Origin: Zanthoxylum bungeanum
Taxonomy: Eukaryota > Streptophyta > Magnoliopsida > Sapindales > Rutaceae
Assembly: GCA_019454045.1 (NCBI GenBank)
Contig: SKCR01001818.1
Coordinates: forward strand, 1 to 64,000
Direction of reading: 5' to 3'
DNA: 64,000 nt
Shown here: positions 10,391-20,954 of the stretch, in pieces
Numbering within the stretch: position 1 is the stretch's first letter
Layout: each line of letters opens with the position of its first letter
Notes under the pieces: generated by a model
Databases searched by the model: none
Seen by the model: only the letters and a program-made list of their open reading frames with translations
Told to the model about the DNA's origin: nothing
Translations under genes and position numbers: made by a program

Positions 10391-12698
10391 TGTAGACAAC
10401 AGAACCTGGGCGACACTGTTCTAGGCTCGCGGCCTAGTTGGAGTACGTAATAACATGGAGTCGCCACCCGGTGTGAACCGGGACAAAGATTTAAGGCCAC
10501 ACTCACCCCTCGCAAGGGAAGACCTCAAACCGTTGGGTTCGGAATGGTCCCTTACTTATGTCACTTGTGATGATATAATTTGTGCAATAAACTAACCGAA
10601 TCTATTCAACATTCATGCTCAAGGGTACTTAGATCTAACATGCTTTCATCCAATTAATTCCACGCAATGTAACATAACAAGCATATTGAACCATTAAATC
10701 AACATGTATAAATCATTACCCAAACGCATCATAAACTAAGAACATGCATAAAGAACAACCTAAACATGTTTTAACAAATAAATGACAAACTAAATTAAAC
10801 CATGCTTTAAATAATAAACAAAAACCTAAAGACTATAACATGCTCAAATACAAATTTGGATGAGACGAGATATGTGTATCTTAAGTGGTACGTGGCATTG
10901 TATCCCGAGTGCAGACCATACTACCGTCCATTCGGAATCGGCTATGGAATTTACGTCCGGGTTTCCATCCGATATACCACAAAAGGGAACACATATCCCG
11001 CTCATCCAACAATCACATCATGCTTCAAATGACTCTCATGCAATTATATATCAAAATAAATAAAACAAAGATAAAGAAGATAAGTAAAAAAAGGTGCCCT
11101 CAGGTCTAACCTCTTTTGTCGTCTAAGAAAGGGCGTTACACGTCCGTTGGAAGGGAGATTGATCCGATGCTTTTCCAATTCGTCTACTCAATGTTTTCCC
11201 TCGTTGTTTTGATGCTTGGGCTGCTGTTTTAAGTCCGTTTTGCTGCTGTTTCGTTGTTCCGTTTCAGGTCACTGTTTTGGTCGATTTGTGGACTGTTTTG
11301 GGCAGTTTCAAGGTGCAGTTTTGGGGTGGTTTTCTGGACTGGTTTTGGCTGTTAATTGGGTAGATTTTCGGTACTTTAGGGGGTGCTATTTAGGACTGGT
11401 TTTGGTCACTGTTTTGATGTCAATTAAGGGGCAGTTTGTTTATTGTGTGAAGTTGGTGAGTGTGTGTCGGTTGGTGGGATTGCGGGGGTGTGGTTTAATG
11501 GCAGGCGTGCAACGTGTGGAGACAGGCTTAGGCTTGAGAGGCAGTACGCGTGAGTGTAGTGTGTTTTAGGCGTGGCTTCAACGTGGTCAAGGGGGCTGAG
11601 TGGCTGTGAATTGGTGCGTGAAGCTGAACGTGGAGCAGGTTTGTTAGGCGTGAAGAGTGGGAACGTGGGGGTGAGGGCCAGGTGTTATGCTAGGCGTGAA
11701 CGTTGGCAGGTGGCAAAGGGCAAGGTGCGGCAATTGGAGGCAATTTGTGAGAGATGTGATTAGCGAAGTGGGCGTGAATGGTGTAGGGTTTAGGTGCGAC
11801 GATTGAAGTCGTTTGAGAGTTGGCTGAGGGTTATTTTCTTGTGTGATTATTTTAAGGATTATGAATGCAGTTTTTTATGTTATTACTTTAAGGTTTTTAG
11901 GGAATGTTTTAAGTGTATTTTGCTGCTGTTTTAGGGGTTAAATTATTGTTGTTTGGGCGTGATTTGAGAGATATGTGTGCTTCGGTTATTGAAGGAGGTG
12001 TAGGAGAGAAATTGTTTTAATTCTTTATGCTATTACCGTGAATGATATTGTGTCCAGGAGAGGATGGCTTTGGTTGGGGGTTGTTTATATAGAGAAGGGT
12101 TAGGGCTTCACCTTATCTCACAAGGAAGGGATTTGGTGCATTAAAGGGAGGATTTGATTTGGGTTGGACAAGGAAAGGATTAGATTGAGGGGGGACAAAT
12201 CTTGGCTAGATTAGGAATACAATATCTTTAGATTGGTTATGATTGATTTTAATTAGGCATGACATCTTTTTAATTTAGTATGTGATTTGTTTAGTTAGGA
12301 AGTTAATATATTTGATTTATCTTAATTAGGTATGATTATATTTTGTGTTTTATTTAATTGGTAAATGGTTAAATATTTTATTTAATTCAATGTTTAATTT
12401 AATTAAATTGGGATGTGTTTTATGGGCTTTGGGGAGCTAATTGGGCTTGGGTGTGAGGTTAGCAACAAAACCAGAATTACCGACATCGTTCGAACGCTTC
12501 CTCGAACGCGACACGAACGCCCGCAATCTGTTTGGCGTTCGAACGTATACATGAATGCAGCACGAACGAAAACATGAACCTTGTTTATTCTGATTTCCCC
12601 TTCCGATATCCGTTTCCCGCGGCTTCCGTGACTCAAAAGGTAGTGCCTCCAAATGAGACTCATCATCGGGTTTCACATGCAAAAATACAATGCCTACA
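10391..12698 (-). repeat. 5' LTR of Tat/Ogre element
   Basis: 2308 bp, TGTAGGCATTG...GTCTACA on the sense strand; carries the promoter of the element. Holds the conserved block at 10885-10980. The 337 bp at 11119-11455 are missing from the 3' LTR. The GTTCGAACG/ACGAACG-rich segment 12480-12575 matches 5870-5945. Confidence 0.92.
10885..10980 (-). repeat. conserved ~95-bp block in Tat LTR (copy 2)
   Basis: Differs from copy 1 by only a base or two (for example TATACC for TATGCC at the end). Confidence 0.85.
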
Positions 12699-12703
12699 AT
12701 AGG

Positions 12704-13052
12704 TATTTGCGTTGATAATGTTATTGTCATAGACCATCACTGTAAGTTTTCTCTACATAGTGAATTTGGATGGTAACCTTTACCGAGAGTGATTTTTCTC
12801 TATTGAGAGCTTTCCACCCTGTTAAAAATCTTTATGTTAATTGTGTTTATTGTTTGTTTATTTTTCAGCTCTTTAATTATTACTTAGATTAAGAATGTGA
12901 CATTGATTAAACTTAAGGGTGTTTACACTTAGCCATTAAAACTCCAACTTAATTTTTTTTTAAATAGAGTAGATTTTTAATTTTACAAGATTACACCTAT
13001 TCCCCCATAGATGTATAGGGACATAACTTATCTTATTTTCATTATCAATTAA

Positions 13053-13084
<32 letters not shown>

Positions 13085-13695
13085 ACAATATTTTAATTTT
13101 GTATGGGACATAAGTATCGCCTCTAATTATGACATATTTTCAAACTATATTTAATAGATGTTGTTTCGTTATAGTTTAAATAAACAAATTTAGACTTGTA
13201 GTGGAGGCTCCAAATAATAATAATATATATGTTAAATGTGAAAGAAAAACCAAGAATAGTTTGCAATAATTGTTTTTTCTGTCTCCCTAAGCTTCAAAAG
13301 AATATTAACTTTAGCTTCTTCCTTCTATTTTCTTTCTCTTTTATTAATCTGTCGCTTAAAAAATAATTAAATCAATTCAGGAAAATGAAAATTCGAAGGT
13401 ATTTTAAATCTGTAACCACGAATAAATTATATTAATAATTAAAAACAAATGATTGAATGATAAGGAACGAATTGAAGACAGAGGGGAAAAATTCAAGAAA
13501 GTTGAGGAGTTATGTTGAAATTTGACTGATTTCTATTTTGATTTCAATTTAACCCCTCATGTTTACAATGTTTATGATAGGAATATGGATGACAAAAATT
13601 CTCCTGGGGATGGGGGCTTACAGGGATCCGATATATTAGGGACGAATAAGAAGATAATTTTTATATCCGTTGGTTGGACGAATCAGATATGATTA
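12704..13695. other. AT-rich spacer, possible old LTR remnant
   Basis: No gene seen. 12704-12870 (…GAGAGCTTTCCACCCTG…, then TTGTGTTTATTGTTTGTT) resembles the U5 part of a copia LTR but has no partner here. 13054-13084 is a (GT)n(TA)n microsatellite. 13616-13690 resembles 29059-29115 beyond the right LTR of element A. Confidence 0.4.
13054..13084. repeat. (GT)n(TA)n microsatellite
   Basis: About seven GT followed by about nine TA dinucleotides. Confidence 0.95.
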
Positions 13696-14371
13696 TGTTA
13701 TCGTATATGTGTTTTTTTTAACAAGTTTAACATGTATTATACAATCAATCTTCCACAGCATGCAATCAAAAATGCCAAAAATATAGTACTTAGAAAAATC
13801 TGAAAGTTGCTGATGAAGATGATGATTTACAATCAAGTCGAGTTGCCTCTGTCCTTAAGAACTTATTAGCCTCGCCTCGGTACTCTACGGATGTCTTGTG
13901 GCTAACTTTCTCTCATGATTACTTGATTCCCTCATATAGAAGGGCACTCATTTCTCCAAGAACTTGAACAAGGACAAATGGTTGAAACTATCTCTTTAAA
14001 AAATGAATCCCTAACAACGATTGAATGTTGGAATTTCTAGATGTCCAAAATGAACACAAGACCCTCCTTTATATATGTTGGACTTTGTTGGAGTCCAGCA
14101 TGCATTTGCATGCATGATAGCATGCAAATGCATGCCAGCTGCAAATGCTGAAGCATCACAACAATATAGGCATGAAATGGTGCCTTTGTGGGCAACCTTT
14201 GGTTTAGGGTGTAACCCTCCTAAGGGTTATATCCCTTCTTTATACTTTTATTGTCTAGAGATGTGTTCTTCCAAATTGGAGGACATGTCTCTTCAACTTG
14301 TGTCTTTCCTATAAGACACTTCTTAAGGGACATGTCTCTCATATATATATATATTAAAAGAATTTAATACA
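13696..14371 (-). repeat. 3' LTR of copia element A
   Basis: 676 bp starting TGTTATCGTATATG and ending TTTAATACA on the plus strand. Relative to the 5' LTR it carries about 90-110 extra bp (about 14078-14170), which include a perfect 16-bp inverted repeat. Confidence 0.85.
14098..14135. repeat. perfect inverted repeat with CATGCA motifs
   Basis: GCATGCATTTGCATGC (14098-14113), 6-bp spacer, then its exact complement GCATGCAAATGCATGC (14120-14135). It contains several CATGCA (RY-type) motifs. Absent from the 5' LTR. Confidence 0.9.
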
Positions 14372-14386
14372 ATCCCCCACAATTCT
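14372..14386 (-). other. polypurine tract of element A
   Basis: Sense strand GAATTGTGGGGGAT abuts the 3' LTR start TGTATTAAATTC. Confidence 0.75.
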
Positions 14387-14939
14387 CTAAATATTAATAT
14401 AGACATTTAAGAGAGTTTTCGTGAAATAAAAATGCATCAAAATAGGTAGCTTTCACCTTGAACCTTTCCTAGTGAATGATAATCGGATTTACTTGGCGAA
14501 CCAATGACCCATAATCTTGAACTATTTCGATGTTGATGTAAACCAAGAAATTTCCAACACACAACTTCACTTCAACCATTTCTCGTTCTACAGTTATGTT
14601 CAATTCGGCCATGAATATAGGTCCTGGCTTCATAAAGTACTTTAGAGAATTAAGCCTTTAAAAATTCCAATGGAAACAGCCTCATTTCTTACTTGAAATA
14701 TGTGATCTACTATAAAAAGGTAATCTGCCATTACCCCCATTAGGACTCTTCTCCTAATATAGTGATCATTAAAATCCTTAACTTATCCTAACTTTGACAG
14801 ACAACACTCTGCGTGGAATATGAAAGAGTATAAACTATATAGTGCTTGTTTTGAATTGCACAAAGTTTTAGTTGTCCCTTTTGAACCTAGATCTTGGGAT
14901 CTCTAACCAGCTAGGTTGGGTTTCCACAATGACAATTCT

Positions 14940-16480
14940 TAATTTATAGGCTTCAAGCTCATTCCCCTTGATGACTTCTCAACTTGCTCTCTTGATAAAC
15001 CTTTAGTAAATGGATCCGCTTCGACTTGAATAATCTATTGAAATTATGTCGCTTGATAGCAGTTGTCTTATGGTATTGTGTCTTCGACGTATGTGTCGAG
15101 ACTTACCATTATATATTATATTTTAGGCTCTCCCAATATTCGATTGATTATCACAATGTATGCTTATAGCTAGCACTGGCTTTGGCCAATTAGGAATATC
15201 ATCTAAGAAGTTTCAAAATCATTCCACTTCTTTCGCTACTTTATCGAACACTATGAACTCAGATTCCATAGTAGACCGGACAATACACATTTGTCTTGAA
15301 GATTTTCATGACATGATTGCACCACCAAGCATGAAAATAAATCCACTTGTGGATTTGGAATCCACTGTATCAGATATCCTGTTAGTATCGGTGTATCCCT
15401 CTAGAACAACATGATATCCCGTATAATGCAGACTATATTTTGAAGTTTCTATTAGATACCTCAAAACTCTTACTATGATTTTCCAGCAGTTATGTCCTGG
15501 ATTACTCGTATATCTGCTAAGCCTGTTTACAGTTTGAGCGACATCTGGTCGTGTGTAATTTGTAAGATACATAAGACTTCTGATGATTCTCGAGTACTCC
15601 AATTGCGATACGTTTGAGCCAGTGTTATTTGATAAATGAAGAGTTAGGTCCACATGAGTTCTAGCCACATTTAGATATCTTTTATTATATTTATCAAGTA
15701 TCTTCTCAACATAATGAGCCTGAGATAATATATACCCCTCTGACGTTCTGGAAATCTTAATTCCTAAGATCAAATCAGCTACTCCTAAATTTTCATATCA
15801 AATTTACTGGTCAATATTTTCTTGGTAAACTGAATCATCTCATTATTACTACCAATTATAAACATATCGTCTACGTAGAGACACACAATGATATATCATT
15901 TTTGAGTTGATTTAGTGTATACACACTTATCACACTCATTGATTTTAAACCCACTTGACAACATCTCTTTGTCAAATTTCTCATGACATTATTTAGGTGC
16001 TTGTTTTAATCCGTATAAGGATTTTACAAGTTTGCATATCTTGTGTTCTTGTCTAAGAACATTAAAACCTTCTGGTTGTTCCATGTAAATCTCTTAATAT
16101 AATTTACCATTTAAGAATGCTGTCTTCACATCCATTTGATGTATTTCAAGACCAAATATAGCTGATATGGCTATAAGTATTCTTATTGACGTGATACGAG
16201 TCACTGGTAAATAGGTATCAAAGTAATCAAGGCCTTCTTTTTTTTTCTATAAATTTTTATGACAAGTCTTGCCTTGTACTTATCTATTGATCCATCCAAC
16301 TTCATCTTCTGTTTGAAAATCCATTTGTAGCCCATCGGCTTATAACCTGGAGGAAGATCAACCAACTCTCAAATATGATTTTGAAGGATAGAATCAAACT
16401 CGCTATTCATAGCCACTTTCCACAAAGGTGCCTCTGAAGATGACATTGCTTCTTTATAGCTTTGAGGCTCATTTTCTAAC
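14940..16480 (-). pseudogene. element A reverse transcriptase and RNase H, broken
   Basis: Sense translation gives the copia RT start (SYKEAMSSSEAPLWKVAMNS, then GYKPMGYKWIFKQKMKLDGS, about 16250-16470). A 155-residue frame at 15306-15773 covers the RT/RNase H connection: [37 protein letters not shown] and an RNase H start [15 protein letters not shown]. RNase H continues with MESEF and a CDNQSNI motif (about 15140-15265). Many stops and frameshifts. Such an enzyme would copy the element RNA into DNA inside virus-like particles; this copy cannot. Copia by domain order and motifs, most like Tnt1/Tork-type proteins. Confidence 0.85.
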
Positions 16481-16589
16481 AGGTATGTCCGAAAATCAGG
16501 TCCAAATGACTTAGACGTTCATACTCTTTTGCTACGTCTAGGTTCTTTTCCTCAATATTTTTATGTTGACCTGATTCTTGGTTAAATTG

Positions 16590-17876
16590 ATCACTACTTG
16601 TAGTAGTATCAATGATTATTTTGAGAGACCATGTTATTTATTTTTCTTTACAAGGAAATATCTCTTCAAAGAATGTCGCATTCCTTGACTTAATTACATA
16701 TTTGGATTGATGTCAGGAATTTCAGACTTATGTACCAAGAATCGATCCGCACTACTATTGTGAACATATCTAATGAATATATAATCAACAGTCTTTGGTT
16801 ATATTCTAACCTTCTTAGGTTTATGAACCATTACTTTGACAAGATACCCCCACACTTTTAGATATTTTTAGGAAGGTATGTGACATTTCCAAAATTCATA
16901 TGGTGTCTTGTCTAATCTTCTGTGAGGTAACTTGTTCAGAACGTAGTTGGCGGAAAGCAAGGCTTCCGCCCACAAGTTCTAGGGTAAACCAAAGCTGGTC
17001 AACATGACATTCATCATTTCCTTCAACGTTCAATTTTTGTGCTCCACAATCCGTTTTGTTGAGGCAAATAAAGAGCAGTAGTTTCGTGAATAATTCCATG
17101 ATTGGAACAATATTCACAGAAAGGTGACACATATTCACCTCCCATATCACTCATGGTTATTTTGATTTTCTTGCCAAATTGATTTTCAACTTCGTTCTTA
17201 TAGTGTATAAAGATCTCAATAGCTTCATATTTGCTCCCCAGCAAATACACATAACAAAATCTTGTGCTATCATCGATAAAAGTGACAAAGTACTTTTTAC
17301 CGCCTCTTGTTTGCGCAACATTCATATCACACACATGGGTGTGTATAAGTTCCAAGGGTTCAGAACTTCATTCTATGGAATGAAATGATGCTCTATTCAT
17401 TTTAGCTTCAACATATTATTCACATTTATGTTGGTTATCAATTGTAAATTTAGGTATGAGGTCAATGTTAATTAATTTACGCATTGTATCATAATTAACA
17501 TGCCCTAACATCCCCATGTCATATATTTTGTGACTTAATAATATAAGCAGAAGATGTAGCTTTATTATTAGTACTGTGTCGATTAACAGTCATTATATTG
17601 AACTTGAAAAGGCCTTCATTGAGGTATCATTTTCCTACATAGACATCATTTTTAGTAAGTACAAACTTGTCAGAAATAAATACAAGCTTAAAGTCATTCT
17701 TGCTAAGGAGTGAACCTGGAACCAAGTTTTTTCGAATATCAGGAACATGCAAAACATTCTTCAATAAAAGCTCTTTTCTAGATGTCATCTTTAGAACCAC
17801 TAGCCCCCGTGTCTACCCACTATTCTCTCGAATTTCCAACCAAGTTGGCTTATATTACAACTACTTAGAGGTTCAT
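16590..17876 (-). pseudogene. element A protease-end and integrase, broken
   Basis: Pieces recognised on the minus strand are the region after the protease ([20 protein letters not shown], about 17690-17770), then the integrase core. The core has FVTFIDDSTRFCYVYLL and MSDMGGEYVSPF followed by GIIHETTALYLPQQNG (17023-17355). The integrase aspartates are visible in FIDD and SDMGG; downstream sequence is shifted out of frame. Integrase inserts the DNA copy and makes a 5-bp target duplication. Confidence 0.82.
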
Positions 17877-18270
17877 TTATGAGATCTCATCAGTTAGCAG
17901 CTCATCTTTAGAGACATGAGCCTCATTTTTCTTTTTCTTGGCTTTGTCCTGAGACTTCTTATTTCTGCAGTCCTTTTCCATGTGACCGTTTTTCCAACAT
18001 ATGTAGCACTTCCTCGTGAACTTCTTGTTTGCTTGTGATGAATCAGCTCCACTGTTCTTTTTCTTTTTGCTACCCTTTCCATCCTCGATGATGTTGGCCT
18101 TAGACTCCATTGTCTTGTAGCTAGGATTCTCGGACTTATTATTTTCCTTTTTGATCCTCAATTGAACTGCAAGGTCTTAAAGACTCATCTGCTTCTTTTT
18201 GTGTTTCAGATAGCTCATGAAGTCCTTCCATGATAGAGACAAATTTTCAATAATTGTGGCAACTTGAAAC
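17877..18270 (-). pseudogene. gag: element A gag, C-terminal part with zinc knuckle
   Basis: The frame at 17877-18161 carries a CCHC knuckle CYICWKNGHMEKDC with lysine-rich flanks, the nucleic-acid-binding end of copia gag. The gag reading continues to 18270 and is then interrupted by the family-B LTR. It resumes after the duplicated GAAAC at 26919. Confidence 0.85.
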
Positions 18271-19371
18271 TGCTGGTCTCTAAGATCAATCCCAAGATCT
18301 AATAAGCATGTAATAGGTGTGAATACTCAAAGGAATATAGCGGAAATATATTCACATTGATCGGTTTCTTGGATGTTGGAAAGTTCAAAAATTTCCTCAT
18401 TTGAAGGTTCTCCAAGCTCCTATTGATTTATATGTTGAGCTCAAAGCCTTGATGAATGAATTCCAAACTCTTGGGAAAGGTTTCCCTATCACCTTTGTAT
18501 GATTCTTTGTGTGCTAGCAATGGAAGAATTTTGCAACAAAACTCTTCATATTTCTTCCTTCTTGTTCTCGACAATTGGAGAGTAAAAGGAGAGGGAGAGT
18601 CACGGTTTTGGAGAAAAAAAGAGAGTGAAAATTTTGCTAAGTGAAAATGATTTCAAAAATCAAAGACATATACCAAACCTTAGTTAGTAAAATGTCTTTC
18701 ACCTTTCAACAAAATGTGTTTTACAAGTTATCTCAAAATTTCTACTAACTTCCATCAAATAAAAGTTAAGCAAATGACTAATGATGTGACTTGTTATGGG
18801 CCCCACTTGATTCAAAATCCGAGTGGGCCCGTAAACACATTACGGGCTTGGGTTCGTTAATTCCCAATTAACAGACTTTCTGTTGTGACGTAATTAAATC
18901 AAATTTAATTAAATAATTATGCCTAGCAAAATTACTATTAAAATCGCTCGTGAATTAATTCTAAATTAATTCGCTCGCTTGAATTAAAATCCAATTTCAA
19001 TTCCGTTATTAAATCTAATTTCATTTAATATATCGAATATATTATTTTATCGATTAATTCCGAATTAATCGTTCTCTCTCTTTTAATTGAATTTTATCCC
19101 AGATAAAATCATTCCGCAATTAATCCGAGATTAATTTTCTCTCTCTTCTAATTAATCCCAGATTAATTATGTTCGAGTCATACGTCATTGGTGAATCTTC
19201 GGGAAGCGACCCATGAGATCCCCGGATATGTTGGCAGTAAATCCGGTCATCGGACTATCCGAGAACGTGCGTACCCGGTACCAGGTTCTTACGGATTTAC
19301 GAGACATGGTTGGCTTCTAGCAAAGTGTCGTGCCTACCCAATTCTCCAGAAATATTCTTTAAGGGATATAT
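18271..19371 (-). repeat. family-B LTR (outer, truncated)
   Basis: Starts TGCTGGTCTCTAAG (TGTTGG in relatives) and follows the family LTR for about 1100 bp. It then switches abruptly to integrase sequence at about 19371. Close to the LTR at 25083-26918. Confidence 0.85.
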
Positions 19372-19818
19372 ATAACCATAACGCGATGCATCATCCGTAA
19401 AGGTTATGAAGTATTCATATCCACCTCTAGCCTGGCTAGACATGGGCCCACATACGTCATTATGAACGAGGGCTAACAGTTTGGTGGCACGTGCACCTTT
19501 ACCGCTAAAAGGTGATTTAGGCATCTTGCCTAATAAACAAGATTCGCAGACGTCATATGAATTTGGATCAAATCCGTCCAAGTACCCACTCTTCGAAAGT
19601 GTGGATATACGTGTCTTGTTTATGTGTCCCAAACGACAATGCCACATGTAAGTTTCATCTTTGTTACTTACTTTAAGCCTTTTGTTTGTTACATTATATG
19701 TTTGAGATTGATTTATATTCAAAATATAAAGACCATTATTTGCATCAGCTGTGCAAATTTCTATATCATTTTTATACATAAAACACCCAGTGTTTCTAAA
19801 TACAAAAGTATACCCTCA
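19372..19818 (-). pseudogene. family-B GAG-pre-integrase and integrase start
   Basis: The sense frame has the HHCC-type region WHCRLGHINKTRISTLSKSG...CESCLLGKMPKSPF and the integrase start FITFTDDASRYGYIYPL. It is then fused to LTR sequence, so everything after the first catalytic aspartate is missing. The equivalent in element C is at 44362-44754. Confidence 0.88.
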
Positions 19819-20430
19819 TTGGGTTAACATAAATACAGAAATAATATTCCTAGTCAAACTAGGTACAAAATAACAGTTTATAAGTTCAAGTACATGCCCC
19901 GAGGGCAGTTCCAAAACATAAGTGCCCACGGCCAAAACGAAAACTCGAGTCCAATTTCCAACACGGAGGTCAATCTCTCCTGAGGTCAGTCTCCTACTAA
20001 TCCGCAGATCCTGCACATCAGTACATATGTGACTACCATAACCAGAATCAAAAATCCAATTTTTAAAACTAGTAGTAGACATGTTTATTTCCATAACAAA
20101 CATACATGAAGTCGGAGCCTTGCCCGCTTTGATTTCCTTCATGTGTGCCTTGTACTCGCAACACTCACGCTTCCAGTGACCTCGCTTCCCGCACTGTAAG
20201 CATACATCTTGGGATTTGTCATTGGGTTTCCCAGAACCCTTTGACGATTTGGCCTTGCCCTTCTTCTTATGCTTCTTCTTCTTAACACCTCCAGTCGCCT
20301 TGGGCCAAGCCCTCGGAGTCTGAGATGTTGAAGCATAGTGCGCCTCGCGCTTCTTGCCCTTAAGGAGCTCCTTTTCTGCCTCACGCAGAGTGGACATCAA
20401 CTCTCCAAGAGTTTGGTCTTGGTTCAACAT
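19816..20430 (-). pseudogene. gag: family-B gag C-terminus and protease
   Basis: A frame of 204 residues holds a lysine-rich linker, a CCHC knuckle (CLQCGKRGHWKREC) and the aspartic protease signature FDSG (in WIFDSGYGSHIC). The protease cleaves the polyprotein. Separated from the integrase part by a stop or frameshift near 19816. Confidence 0.85.
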
Positions 20431-20954
20431 GTTTTAGTTCATGATAAACCCACTCCAAGTGTCGGGGAGAGACTGTAGGATCAAATCCACTGAAGTCTCA
20501 GCCTCGAAGACTATGCCCATCTATCCGAGCTGCTCAATGTCAGCAATCATCTGTGAGACATGGTGCTCAACAATGTACCCTCTGACATGTGAGCGTGGAA
20601 GAGCTTCTTCTGAAACTCGTATCTTTGCGATCTAAGATTAGATCGGTGGAGATCGTGCAACTTTGCCATCATCTCATAGGGATCCAACCCCTTGTTTTGA
20701 CGATGGAATTGCGGAGTCATAGCGGCAAGCATTACCGATTGAGCAGTCGTATTATCATCGCTATGAGTCTTCAAAAGCTCTAGCTCAAACAACTAATCAG
20801 GTCAGGGCTTAGGCCCAAGAGGTCGCTCTATAGTGTAGAGTAACTTCTCGGATACTAGAACAATTTTGAGATTCATATCCCAGTCTTGAAAGTTTGTGCC
20901 ATTAAAGACGTTGTCGCCCATGACAATATCCATAATGCTTAACTTTCCTGTCAT
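20431..20954 (-). pseudogene. gag: family-B gag N-terminus
   Basis: Start ATG at 20952-20954, followed by the typical MGDNVFNGTNF-x-DW-x-MNL segment and TIERPLGPKP. A stop interrupts before the 20547-20792 frame (LKTHSDDNTTAQSVMLAAMT, DLHRSNLRSQRYEF). Capsid-type UBN2 gag by resemblance. Confidence 0.82.

Larger units (their letters stand above)
4104..12698 (-). mobile_element. Tat/Ogre-type Ty3-gypsy retrotransposon, non-autonomous
   Basis: Complete element of 8595 bp with TG...CA ends and 5-bp target duplication ATAGG at 4099-4103 and 12699-12703. The LTRs are 4104-6074 (3') and 10391-12698 (5'). They align closely apart from one 337-bp deletion in the left copy. Internally, in sense order, it has a tRNA-Arg-like primer site, a leader with a ~180-bp duplication, a broken gag and four tandem arrays, then a purine tract. 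No protease, reverse transcriptase, RNase H or integrase is recognisable between gag and the 3' LTR. It would need enzymes from an autonomous relative. Lineage rests on the gag, primer site and 3' array layout. Confidence 0.88.

Noticed and set aside
11216..11569. 117-residue frame
   Set aside because: Lies wholly in the Tat 5' LTR, spanning the segment absent from the 3' LTR; Val/Leu/Gly-rich, no domain.
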